Below are positions 13,336 through 22,361 of a DNA stretch of 22,691 nt, in pieces. Under the pieces are notes generated by a model. That model was not told the DNA's origin and ran no database searches. It saw only the letters and a list, made by a program, of their open reading frames with translations. Origin of the DNA: an uncultured Nocardiaceae bacterium (GTDB taxonomy: Bacteria > Actinomycetota > Actinomycetes > Mycobacteriales > Mycobacteriaceae); assembly GCA_936936565.1 (NCBI GenBank), contig CAKZIX010000115.1, positions 1-22,691 of the forward strand, given 5' to 3'. Within the stretch, counting starts at the first letter, position 1. Each line of letters opens with the position of its first letter. A program made the translations under genes and the position numbers.

Positions 13336-15846
13336 ATGCCGTCACGGATGGAACGCGCAGACCAACGCATCCTGCATGCGACAGTCGACGCGCTTCGGGA
13401 ACGACAGCGATTGCCTGGCCGAGATCCTCGCCGATCTTCGGCAAGCTGGTTGAGGCCGAGTTGGCCCATCCGTTTCCTCCTCACTACGCATCGAAAATCC
13501 TTGGTCAAACAGCTGCTCGACGATGCGGAACTCCGCAGCGAAGTCAGGTCGAAGTTGGCATCGGGCCTCGACCATATCGAGATCGACTGCACGACAACTG
13601 ACGATCTGACGGCTCGCCTGCATGCAGCGGTAGATCCGGACCGAACCCTGTTCGCCGCCGCGACCCACCCCGACCACGCTGTCGCGGCTGCTGCGTATCC
13701 GTACCTGTTGGGGACATTAGAAGCGCCATGCACAGCTCGTGCCCCTGGCGGGCCGGACGGTGTCCCACCAAAATTCGGCAAGAAGCCTGCACCCTCGGAA
13801 CCTCCGCCCGATTCGAAACTCGAACAGATCGCGAAGAAGTCACAACGTGAACTGGAGAAGCGAGCGGTTCGCGCCGAAGGGGAGGCTCTGCGACTCCATA
13901 CCGAGCTTGTCGCGGCTCAGTCCGACGCCGCTGCGGCGAAGTCAGAAGTCGCCGATCTGCGGACGAAGCTACCGACCCGACGTCAGCGCAAGGCGCTCGC
14001 GGCTGCATCCGAACTGCACGCCGAACTTGAACGCACCAAGCGCGCACTCCAGCAGTCCCGCAAAGACCGAAGCAGAGAACTCGACGCTTCCCGCCACAAA
14101 CTCGAGGAAACCGAACGCGAGCTGGGCAGACTGCAAAGCGAGCTCGCATCCGAACAGCGCGGACGTCGCCGCCTCGTCGACGAGCTAGGGGATGCAACCG
14201 AACGTGCGAGGCGTCTGCTCCCGCTGGTCAGGCAGGAATCGGCTTCACTGACCACACAGGCAAAGCAGACACGCATGGGTCCGACGCGCACGCGTCTTGA
14301 AAAGCGGGCCCAGGCCCTCGACGAACTCGCCGAGCGGCTGGCAGGCTTGTACCGACTGGAAGCCCCCACTCTCCCGTCCGCCCCCGCTCTCGAAGCCCCC
14401 GCAACTCCAGCACGTGTCACGACTGTCGCTTTGGATCGCGGGCTGCGAATCACGCCGCTGGGCGGCAATAACCACATCGGCGGAAGCGCGCTGCTACTGG
14501 AGGCCGGCGGCAGCAGGATCCTTGTAGACGCGGGACTGCGGCCCGACGCGCACGTCAGCAGACCTGGCCCCAAAGGCATCGACGCTGCCGCAATCGGCGG
14601 GCTTGATGCCGTACTTATCACCCATGCGCATGCCGATCACGCGGGATACGTGCCGTGGGTAATTGAACGGCAGCGACGAGCGAAGGTGCTTTGCACGCCG
14701 GAAACTGCGGCGCTGTTGCCGACTGTATGGGCCGACTCGGTCCGCGTCATGCGAAGTGAGGCCGACGGTTCGTCCCGCAACGGCGACTATATCGAACCCC
14801 CCTACGGAGAAGGGGAGGTGGAGCAGGCCGAGGAGGCCATTCACCGCCTCCACCACGGCCGAACGGCAACGGTAGGCGCCTTCGAGATAACTCTCTTCCC
14901 AGCCGGGCACATCCTCGGTGCGGCGGGCGCCGTGATCCGAGTCGGGGATCGGCGTGTCGTGATCACGGGCGACATTGACAACCGTGCTCAGGCATCCGTC
15001 GGCCCCGCGAAGATCCCACCCCGTCTGGCGAGGAACGCCGACCTGCTAATCATCGAAACAACTTATTGCACAAGCGTTCACAACGACCGCGCCCAAGAAG
15101 GAACAGATCTCGTCACTGCAGCGGAGACGCTGCTAGCTGCGGGTGGCCGAGTGCTGGTGCCCGCCTTCGGCCTTGGCCGGGCGCAGGAGATCGCGCTTCT
15201 ACTCGGGGAACGCATGCCGAACATAGACGTTTTGATCGACGGTCTCGCGCGCGACATCTCCGACCTCTATGCGCGTAACGGTGCTCCCGAAGTATTTCGC
15301 GGACGCGTTCGGCGCGTTGCTGACCGTTACAGGGAGATCCGTGGGTTCGGCAACGGAATCATCATTACTACAAGCGGAATGCTCACCGGAGGCGCGGCAG
15401 TTCCCTGGGCGCACGCCATTCTGCAGGAACCGCAAAGTGGACTCTTCTTGTGCGGTCACCAAGACGAAGAAGCGCCCGGCAAGCAGCTGGAAGAGCTGAT
15501 CGACGCCGACCCGGAATCGCCCCGCCAGATTCACCTCCGAGACCCGGAAACTGGTCGTCCCCTGACGATCCCCGTCGCCGCCAGCGTCATGCGGTACAAC
15601 CTCAGCGCCCATGCCGACCGTAATGGTCTACTGGCCATTATCGACGAAGTGGACCCCAAAGCCGTGATGCTCGTCCACGGCGAACCTGGCCCGCAACGAC
15701 TGTTCGCGCGGCAGCTAGAGGCGGCGGGACGCGTCGTCGTCGACAATGACGCCGTTTGGGACAGCCAGGCCCCTGTCGTTGATCGGCGCCGCCCACGCCG
15801 GCGGCACGCCGCAAAGGCCTCGCGAAACGGTGGCGGGCGACGGTGA
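13336..15846 (+). CDS. Coiled-coil plus metallo-beta-lactamase/beta-CASP putative nuclease
   Basis: An 836-residue protein. Residues 1-150 are an unrecognised domain and 158-338 a long charged coiled coil. From about 355 a metallo-beta-lactamase/beta-CASP module follows. The zinc motif is HAHADH (430-435), with His525 in PAGHILGA and Asp546 in GDIDNRA. The beta-CASP motifs are IIETTY (A), SAHAD with His759 (B) and VHGE with His781 (C). TSGMLTGGAAVPWAHAI is the typical CPSF-73/RNase J-like block. Such modules are usually ribonucleases, some acting on DNA. The start has GGGGAGG at 13322-13328, seven bases upstream. The stop overlaps the next start (GTGA), so it leads the defence operon. The full set of metal ligands suggests an active enzyme; its substrate is unknown. 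I know of no standard DISARM subunit of this form. Confidence 0.85.
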   Translation: MPSRMERADQRILHATVDALRERQRLPGRDPRRSSASWLRPSWPIRFLLTTHRKSLVKQLLDDAELRSEVRSKLASGLDHIEIDCTTTDDLTARLHAAVDPDRTLFAAATHPDHAVAAAAYPYLLGTLEAPCTARAPGGPDGVPPKFGKKPAPSEPPPDSKLEQIAKKSQRELEKRAVRAEGEALRLHTELVAAQSDAAAAKSEVADLRTKLPTRRQRKALAAASELHAELERTKRALQQSRKDRSRELDASRHKLEETERELGRLQSELASEQRGRRRLVDELGDATERARRLLPLVRQESASLTTQAKQTRMGPTRTRLEKRAQALDELAERLAGLYRLEAPTLPSAPALEAPATPARVTTVALDRGLRITPLGGNNHIGGSALLLEAGGSRILVDAGLRPDAHVSRPGPKGIDAAAIGGLDAVLITHAHADHAGYVPWVIERQRRAKVLCTPETAALLPTVWADSVRVMRSEADGSSRNGDYIEPPYGEGEVEQAEEAIHRLHHGRTATVGAFEITLFPAGHILGAAGAVIRVGDRRVVITGDIDNRAQASVGPAKIPPRLARNADLLIIETTYCTSVHNDRAQEGTDLVTAAETLLAAGGRVLVPAFGLGRAQEIALLLGERMPNIDVLIDGLARDISDLYARNGAPEVFRGRVRRVADRYREIRGFGNGIIITTSGMLTGGAAVPWAHAILQEPQSGLFLCGHQDEEAPGKQLEELIDADPESPRQIHLRDPETGRPLTIPVAASVMRYNLSAHADRNGLLAIIDEVDPKAVMLVHGEPGPQRLFARQLEAAGRVVVDNDAVWDSQAPVVDRRRPRRRHAAKASRNGGGRR

Positions 15847-18173
15847 CGACGACAAGCTTCACGGAATGGCTGCGCGCAAACGCCTCGCGCGACGCGCTTC
15901 TCAGCGCGTGGCGGAACGACGCCTCAAGCCCGACGCTAGGTTGCGAGACAGATGCGCTGGCAATCGCGGCGCTCGCCACGAAATCTGCGCACGATGCTGC
16001 GATCGCGCATCCGGGTGGGCGATCGCGACTGCCCCTACTGGCGGCGGTGCATGCCGCCGCGCTCCAGCTGCCAGGGTTTCCGTCGCCTCTGGCTTCGCGA
16101 CGACACGGTCCCGCAGTCTTGGCGACACGTCAGATCGTCCGACGAGACGAAGTCCAGCGCGTGAATGCGAAAGGAATCCCAATAAGCCCCGCACTGCATC
16201 CCGTCCGGCTGCGAACGGACGGGCTGTGTGCCCCACTCAACGGTGGACGACCCGGGGCCATCGAGCTGACCAACCGGCTCATCTTCGCCCGCGACCTTCC
16301 ACCGGACCTTCCGCTAAGCCCCGCCGTTGTCATCATCGACGGGGGCGCCGAGGACGACACGTATGTTCAATCGGCCCTTGGCTGGGCGCGCAGCTTGGGT
16401 GCCCCGGCCGTGATCTTCGAGGACTCTGCGCAGCGGCGATTGCAAACGGATGTTATCTCGTACTCGTGCGGATGGGCTGCGATCAACGTCGAGCAGGCGA
16501 CGGTCCCCGACCCCGTCGTCCGTCTCGCGCAGATACGGGGACATGCATCCGTCATCAACGCGGGCGCCCAGTATGGCCTCGCGAAAGCCGCAACGCTGTT
16601 GAGCGACGCGAGGCGCCGGCGTCAGTCGATCCCCGAGCCGCTCCTTTCGGCGGCAACGCTGTGGCGCCGACTCGATGAACTTGCTGTTCCACTCGATATC
16701 TACGACGCAGCGTGTCCGAGATGGCATTCTCCAACGCTAAGCGAACGCCTCGACGATCTATGCGGCGTCGGTGTCGCCGCGTTTCCGACCGGCTGGCATA
16801 CCTGGGCCGAAATGTGTTGGGCGGGCATAAAGGAGGGCTTAGCCTCCACCCGCGAGGCGCTCTCGGAGTACAACCCTAAGGCGTCCCTGCTAGTCGACGT
16901 CGTCGACGCGCAACTTTCCGGCGGCCGCCCCGTAGACATCACGCTGCCGAGTCGGATCGCCCGCGACGCCACCTTGCGTCAACTAGCTGCTGCTGGCGTC
17001 GTCATGCCGGTCGACGGACGACTCGTTGTCCGCAGTCTCGGTGATCCCGATTCACACGGCCTACGTCACCCGACCCTGTTGATCGCACCACCTGGTTCGG
17101 CGCTCCGGCACCGGCTCACAGCTGGCGACATCGGCCCACTGAACGTGTTGTGCTACGAGCACGAAGTAAACGCGCTCCGATCCGTCTTGGCTCACAACCT
17201 TGACGAGCAGCTGATCCCCGGCGGTCCAATCCTCGACCTCACACCAGCAGGCAGAGACCTACAGATCGACCAGCCTGTCAACGTTCCGGATGTCGTACTT
17301 ACCGTCGCGACCACGCACACAGCGATCAACACGCGAACTGCGCCACGGCTGGTCGACCGATCGGACTTGGCCGACGCAGCGGGCCTCGCGGCCTTGACGT
17401 CGGCAACCGGACCTGTCGATCTACCCGATGGTGAGGGCGACGAAGATCCCCATTCAAGAACGGCGCGATTACCCGCAGCGATTGCAGTCGTACCGCTCAC
17501 TGTCGTCGCAATCGGTGACGACCGACCTCGAGTCGCCTGTGTGCCTGTCAACAGAACGATCGTGCGCATCCTCGGAAGCCGAGCGACACGTGTCCCTGTG
17601 TTGGCGGTAGAGCCCACGATGCTTGTTGCCGACATCGAGGGTCCAGTCGCGTTCGAACGGCTGCGCTCGATGTTGACCGACGTTCGCGGTGGCGTGACCC
17701 GGATGCTGCTGGCCGCGTGGGCGCAAGCCCTCGACACCGCGATGACTGGAAGCGGCGGCGCACGAGAGCTCGCCCGACGGTTGTCGAGCGAAGGTTCGAC
17801 TGTGGGATCAAATGCAGTTGCCGCATGGAGTGATGCAGACAGAATTGGGCCCCGCGATCCCGGCGACATTGCCCGGGTCGGCCGCATCGCGGCCCACCCT
17901 ATCGTCGAGCACAACGCCGCAGCGATCGCAGACACGATGGGCCGGCTCCGGACATTGCACCAGGAGGTGGGTCGGGTGATCACCGCGACAATCGCAGGTG
18001 ACGAGCCCAGCGGCACTGAACTGGAAAAACTACTCGGCCCCGACGCGCTGTCGGTTGTCAATGAGACGGTCGTATACCGAGTCCTAAAGGTCGGGGTTCC
18101 AGCCGAGTCGCCGAGAAACTCGCAAACCGAACGGATTACGGAGCTTCGCAATGAACGCGACACCCGAAACTAA
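15843..18173 (+). CDS. Large protein of unknown function, DrmE-like by size and position
   Basis: A 776-residue soluble protein with a GTG start overlapping the upstream stop by four bases. It has alternating alpha/beta character. One Rossmann-like segment is LSPAVVIIDGGAEDDTYVQS followed by ALGWARSLGAPAVIFED (about 160-195). A second block around residues 345-450 has LLVDVVDAQLSGGRPVDITL, then LPSRIARDATLRQLAAAGVV and LNVLCYEHEVNALRSVL. No Walker, nuclease or methylase motif is evident. In class 2 DISARM systems, DrmE is a protein of roughly this size encoded just before DrmA, so DrmE-like is the best guess; sequence similarity was judged by eye only. Its 3' end overlaps the helicase start by 23 bases, implying coupled synthesis of a complex. 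Confidence 0.5.
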   Translation: MTTTSFTEWLRANASRDALLSAWRNDASSPTLGCETDALAIAALATKSAHDAAIAHPGGRSRLPLLAAVHAAALQLPGFPSPLASRRHGPAVLATRQIVRRDEVQRVNAKGIPISPALHPVRLRTDGLCAPLNGGRPGAIELTNRLIFARDLPPDLPLSPAVVIIDGGAEDDTYVQSALGWARSLGAPAVIFEDSAQRRLQTDVISYSCGWAAINVEQATVPDPVVRLAQIRGHASVINAGAQYGLAKAATLLSDARRRRQSIPEPLLSAATLWRRLDELAVPLDIYDAACPRWHSPTLSERLDDLCGVGVAAFPTGWHTWAEMCWAGIKEGLASTREALSEYNPKASLLVDVVDAQLSGGRPVDITLPSRIARDATLRQLAAAGVVMPVDGRLVVRSLGDPDSHGLRHPTLLIAPPGSALRHRLTAGDIGPLNVLCYEHEVNALRSVLAHNLDEQLIPGGPILDLTPAGRDLQIDQPVNVPDVVLTVATTHTAINTRTAPRLVDRSDLADAAGLAALTSATGPVDLPDGEGDEDPHSRTARLPAAIAVVPLTVVAIGDDRPRVACVPVNRTIVRILGSRATRVPVLAVEPTMLVADIEGPVAFERLRSMLTDVRGGVTRMLLAAWAQALDTAMTGSGGARELARRLSSEGSTVGSNAVAAWSDADRIGPRDPGDIARVGRIAAHPIVEHNAAAIADTMGRLRTLHQEVGRVITATIAGDEPSGTELEKLLGPDALSVVNETVVYRVLKVGVPAESPRNSQTERITELRNERDTRN

Positions 18174-21100
18174 TCAGGGCCGGCGTGACCGAAATGCAGA
18201 TCAAGCCAGGCTGGCGTTGCACCTGATCGGAACTACGCGCGCCCGGCTCGCCGGTAGCGACCCGGACGGCCGGAAACTTGTGGACGTCCGGCCTCGCGAA
18301 CGTGTCGTGCTGGGCGTGCTCCTTCCGCAGCCGCCCCCGCAACGTCCGAGAATGTCTGCGTCGGACGTTCCGGAGGAGCCCGGCGTTCCAATCGATCACC
18401 TACCGGCCAGCGAGATGGGCCTCACCGCGCTCGTAGTGCCATCGGACAGCCGAATCCGCTTGCGAGTACGCGCAAGATTTGCGCTCTACCTGCAACACGC
18501 ACCCACCCATGCCGAACAAGCCATCCACTCTGGCTTCGACGACGGCGCAGAGCTGCCGCCCGTCGACGACGACCCAGACGGTGACAACACGCACCCCCTT
18601 GGCCATGAAGGCGCCCCGACAGCAATGTCTGAGCTACCACCTGACCCGGCCGAGGTCGATCTGTCGGGTCTGTCGCCCGATGCCGCCGCAGCCGTGCAAA
18701 TGGCGGTCCGTGGGGCTCGCGCTGCCCGTGGAGGACAAGGACGGAGCGGCCCCGGGGACTTCCTGCGGCCGGTCTACTGTCGTTACGACATCGAAGTCGA
18801 CCATGACCTCGTTGTAGACGTACCTCGGGATGCTCGACCTCACGCCGTCGGCGTGCAAGCGGCCTACGACCGCGCGATTGCCGCTGCAGTCCTGCCGCAG
18901 ATGCCCCACCGAGTCGGCAAGTATGCCGGATCCCTTCTCGTGCCAATGAGCGGAACCTCCGCAATGCGCATACCGCGAAATGTCGTTCAGGACGGTCCGG
19001 ACGCCTACGAGTCCTACCTGAGCGATCACGCGCGCACCGGCTGGGCGGTTCCGGTTCCATCCGTGGCATTTCGGGCCACCGTTCAACGGACCCCCGACGA
19101 CCGCGTCCGGCTCTCCGTCACGCTGGTCAACACCACGCCTCCACCCGAACGCGACCGCGGATATCTGCCCGAACTGGCGGCCTACGACGCCGGTTTCAGC
19201 GCCACGGTCGCTGGAGCCATCGTAGTACCGAGCGAGTATCGACTCGTCGAACGTGATTACCGCGCTGATCCACGGGTGTACGCACACGGGCGCTTCTGCT
19301 GTCTGGATGAAGATGCATTTGCCGCCACCGGTGCGCTGACGACGACCACGCTGCCGATCCACCGGCAGATGGTCTACGAGTCGAAGGAGGAGTTCCAGCC
19401 GCCTTTCGCCGCCCTCGCAGTCGATCCGTTGCCCCATCTGGAGCGCATCGAACAACAGATGCGCGGCTACCTTGCCGAGTGGGACCGCTACTTGGCTAGC
19501 GCCGCACTGGACGCCGAGACCTTTCGTGCCTGCCGTGCCGATCGAGATGCGTTCGCCGATGAGCAACGGAGATTCCGCCGCGGCATCGAACTGCTCCGCG
19601 AGGACCTCGTCGGGCCGCGCACCGGATTGGGAATCGCATTCCTGCGCGCCAATGAAGCCTTCGCGCTGATGAACACGCGTGGCGGGCTGATGGACCCCCA
19701 GGGAACCACCGCGACGTCCTGGCGGCTGTTCCAAATCGTATACATCGTCGCGAACCTGGCTGCACTCGCGGCTCGCGACGCATCGCATGTGGATCGCATG
19801 GCCTGGGCGGCCGCCGCACCCCGGAACGGAGCCGGCACAGGTTCGCAATCCGATCTCGACGAACTGGGGGTCGCTGACGTCCTGTGGTTCCCGACTGGTG
19901 GCGGCAAGAGCGCTGCGCTGTACGGCATTGTTGCAGTCGGGCTGTTCTTCGATCGCCTGCGCGGCAAACACGCTGGTGTAACCGCGCTCGTCCGGTTTCC
20001 CCTGCGAATGCTCTCGGTCCAACAGCTCGAACGAATCCTCCGTCTCGTCGCTGCCTGCGAGATTGTGCGCGTTGTCCACAAGGATCCTGGCGATCCGCTC
20101 CGACTCGGTTATTGGGTCGGCCGTGGAAACACACCGAACCGATTGACAGATCCGACGGATGAACGCTGGCGCGATATTGTCTGGATGGCGGCGCGCAGCG
20201 ACGACTGGAAAAGAGAAAATGTCGTAATTCCCGCATGCCCATACTGCGGTAAACCAGACGTCGTTCTCGATCCCGATGTCGACGCCGTCGTCCTAGCGCA
20301 CCGATGCACAGCCTGCGGGCGGACGCTCCCCGTTGATGTCAGCGACGATGAGGTATATCGCAACCTGCCGGCGGTTCTCGTCGGCACGGTCGACAAGGTA
20401 GCGTCGCTCGCCTTCAACTCGCACGCGAGCCACTTGACCCACGGCCCGGCGTTCCGTTGCCCTAAACACGGCTATGTAACTCACCCGCAAGGGCTCGGCC
20501 GGCGATGCCTGGCTCGCGAACATTGCACGATCGCAGCGTCGGAGTGGCAGCCTGTATCGATAAAGGACCCTGCCCCTGCTCTAGTCATTCAGGACGAACT
20601 GCACTTGCTCGGCGAGGAACTCGGCACGTTTGCTGCGCACTACGAAACTCTCTGGCAGTACCTCTGCGTCGCAGGGAGCGGCCTACCGAGCAAAGTGCTC
20701 GCCGCCACCGCGACAATCAGCGACTACCAGAACCAGGTAACCCAGCTATATGCCCTAACGCCACGCCGGTTTCCAACTGATGGTTGGGTCGACGGTGACA
20801 GCTTCTATGCCAGCAGGCACGACGACCTAGTGCGACGCGTCTTCGTCGGTGCGTTGCCGACCCAGATGGACGTCGTGGATTTCGGGCTCGCAGCAGGGGA
20901 GGCGATGCGCCGCGAACTAGCTCGCTTGAACCGCATGACCGACACCGACGTCACGGCGACGTTGGGTCTCAGTGCCACCTCGCCCTTGGAGGCTCGGGAA
21001 CTGCTGTTCCGGTACGAGTTGCAATGCTTCTACTGCAATCGGAAAACGCACGCCGACCGCGTCCATGCCCGGTCCCAGCGGGACGGGCACAATATGTCTC

Positions 21101-21975
21101 CGGGATTCCAATCCGTCCGACTCAACGGTCAAACCCCACTAGCCGAGATCAGCAACGTAATCCGACGTGTCGAACAGGAGACACTGCAAACCGACGCCGA
21201 CGAGCGCCTGGGCTGCATCGCGGGTACCAGCCTCATCAGTCACGGCGTCGACCTCGCGCGCCTAAATGTGCTGTTCGTACTCGGCATGCCGAGCACCGTC
21301 GCGTACTACGTCCAAGCCACGAGCCGTGCCGGACGTTCCGACGTAGGTGTCGTGTTCACGTCTCTTGCTCGGCATTTCGTTCGGGACCGAAGCGTCTTTC
21401 ATTTCTTCGAGACCCAGCATCGATACGTCAACGTGCTGGTCGAGCCGGTCGCCCTCAACCGGTTCAGTGCGCATGGGCCCAGAAAAACCGCCAGCGGAAT
21501 CGTCGCGAGCCTGCTTATACAGCAGTGGAGCCGCGATGCGACCCTGCTTGCGGCTTCGAATCTGACCGAGCCGACGGATCTGAGTCGAGCTGACACGGTG
21601 CGGAGGCTTTTGGGCCGGATGCGTGCGGCCGTTCAAACCGGGGTAACGCATGACCCTGTGGCTCTGCTTCAGCAGCAGGCGCGTCGAGCCTACGGTCTCA
21701 GCGCAGGTCTTCTCGACCAGGACATGTCGCACCGGTTCGCCCAGAACGTCGATCGCCAAATCCAGACTTTGGTGTCGGGAGTCGAAGCCGCTCATGAGGC
21801 GCTGCTCACCCGCTCACTGAGGCCACGACCACCGACCAGTCTCCGCGACGTCGACGCGAGCGCAGATTTCGGCGCCTCTAACTATCCCGCCAGACGTCGG
21901 TTCGAGTTTCTCGGAGGCATTGACTATGAAGACGACGAGGAAGGCACAGTCAACCTCGTCGATGAGGAGGGGTGA
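18151..21975 (+). CDS. drmA: DrmA-type DISARM helicase
   Basis: A 1274-residue SF2 helicase. The N-terminal 550 residues precede a block typical of DrmA (SWRLFQIVYIVANLAALAARD). Motif I follows: DVLWFPTGGGKSAALYG, with PTGGGKS at about 581-587. A zinc-ribbon-like pair CPYC (696-699) / CTAC (719-722) comes next, then the DEAH-like motif II VIQDELHLLGEELG (DELH at 815-818). ATATISDYQNQ is motif III-like, LISHGVDLARLNVLFVLGMP is the motif IV/V region, and motif VI is QATSRAGRSD (about 1055-1064). DrmA with DrmB forms the DISARM core that loads on phage DNA. The start at 18151 has GGAG at 18140-18143, seven bases upstream. ATPase motifs are intact. The name rests on recognised family pattern, not a search. 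Confidence 0.8.
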   Translation: MNATPETNQGRRDRNADQARLALHLIGTTRARLAGSDPDGRKLVDVRPRERVVLGVLLPQPPPQRPRMSASDVPEEPGVPIDHLPASEMGLTALVVPSDSRIRLRVRARFALYLQHAPTHAEQAIHSGFDDGAELPPVDDDPDGDNTHPLGHEGAPTAMSELPPDPAEVDLSGLSPDAAAAVQMAVRGARAARGGQGRSGPGDFLRPVYCRYDIEVDHDLVVDVPRDARPHAVGVQAAYDRAIAAAVLPQMPHRVGKYAGSLLVPMSGTSAMRIPRNVVQDGPDAYESYLSDHARTGWAVPVPSVAFRATVQRTPDDRVRLSVTLVNTTPPPERDRGYLPELAAYDAGFSATVAGAIVVPSEYRLVERDYRADPRVYAHGRFCCLDEDAFAATGALTTTTLPIHRQMVYESKEEFQPPFAALAVDPLPHLERIEQQMRGYLAEWDRYLASAALDAETFRACRADRDAFADEQRRFRRGIELLREDLVGPRTGLGIAFLRANEAFALMNTRGGLMDPQGTTATSWRLFQIVYIVANLAALAARDASHVDRMAWAAAAPRNGAGTGSQSDLDELGVADVLWFPTGGGKSAALYGIVAVGLFFDRLRGKHAGVTALVRFPLRMLSVQQLERILRLVAACEIVRVVHKDPGDPLRLGYWVGRGNTPNRLTDPTDERWRDIVWMAARSDDWKRENVVIPACPYCGKPDVVLDPDVDAVVLAHRCTACGRTLPVDVSDDEVYRNLPAVLVGTVDKVASLAFNSHASHLTHGPAFRCPKHGYVTHPQGLGRRCLAREHCTIAASEWQPVSIKDPAPALVIQDELHLLGEELGTFAAHYETLWQYLCVAGSGLPSKVLAATATISDYQNQVTQLYALTPRRFPTDGWVDGDSFYASRHDDLVRRVFVGALPTQMDVVDFGLAAGEAMRRELARLNRMTDTDVTATLGLSATSPLEARELLFRYELQCFYCNRKTHADRVHARSQRDGHNMSPGFQSVRLNGQTPLAEISNVIRRVEQETLQTDADERLGCIAGTSLISHGVDLARLNVLFVLGMPSTVAYYVQATSRAGRSDVGVVFTSLARHFVRDRSVFHFFETQHRYVNVLVEPVALNRFSAHGPRKTASGIVASLLIQQWSRDATLLAASNLTEPTDLSRADTVRRLLGRMRAAVQTGVTHDPVALLQQQARRAYGLSAGLLDQDMSHRFAQNVDRQIQTLVSGVEAAHEALLTRSLRPRPPTSLRDVDASADFGASNYPARRRFEFLGGIDYEDDEEGTVNLVDEEG

Positions 21976-21977
21976 GG

Positions 21978-22220
21978 ATGGAACGCTCGCGCGTCACCGT
22001 CGAGTTTTCGCACTTGCCTGGCCAGATCTTCGAGCATGAGGCGAACGGCGTGTACTGCGTCACGACTCGAATAGAGGGACCACCACCTGAGGACCTGCGG
22101 CTGGCTACGGTGTTGGAGGCGCTCGAGCACACGCTAGATCGGTGGGCGAGCGAGGGTGGCATCCACGTCGGATTCCCCATGCCGGTCACTGACCACGATG
22201 ACGAGTTCAGGATTGTGGTG
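21978..22220 (+). CDS. Fourth defence-operon gene, truncated at the right junction
   Basis: An ATG two bases after the helicase stop with an excellent GAGGAGG ribosome binding site (21964-21970) starts MERSRVTVEFSHLPGQIFEH. About 81 residues can be read as genuine (to the block DDEFRIVV) before the sequence becomes the antisense of rsmD at about 22220. The frame then stays open by chance to the window edge, but those codons are antisense to rsmD and pyc and not part of this gene. The position directly after drmA is where DrmB (DUF1998) normally lies. The visible N-terminus does not look like a DrmB start that I recognise, so identity is open. The gene is either broken in the genome or cut by a false join. 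Confidence 0.55.
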
Positions 22221-22358
22221 CCGCGCACCGTCGAGTTCGATGCGGCTGATCACCGCGTTGAAGACGGCCTCGCGCACTCGGTCCGACGTCGGCCGGGTGC
22301 CCTCCAGTGGCACGCGGAGCCGACGACCGCCCGCGACTCCAGCAACGATTCTGGGCAC
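22134..22358 (-). pseudogene. rsmD: rsmD 5' fragment (16S rRNA m2G966 methyltransferase), truncated
   Basis: A GTG start at 22358 gives MPRIVAGVAGGRRLRVPLEG, then TRPTSDRVREAVFNAVISRI and ELDGA, the textbook RsmD N-terminus. The next residues should be the SAM-binding block (like RVLDLYAGSGALGLEAL). Instead the frame reads RHHNPELVIVVSDRHGESDV and stops 74 codons in. About 140 residues including the whole catalytic part are missing. The break is near 22220. It starts 3 bases after the pyc stop, the usual order in mycobacteria (pyc, rsmD, then coaD). A bacterium can survive without RsmD, but coaD normally follows and is absent here, so a breakpoint or misassembly is likely. Confidence 0.8.
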
Positions 22359-22361
22359 TGC

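Noticed and set aside
18634..20079. 481-codon minus-strand open frame inside the helicase gene
   Set aside because: Antisense shadow of drmA; the plus strand has intact helicase motifs and operon coupling.
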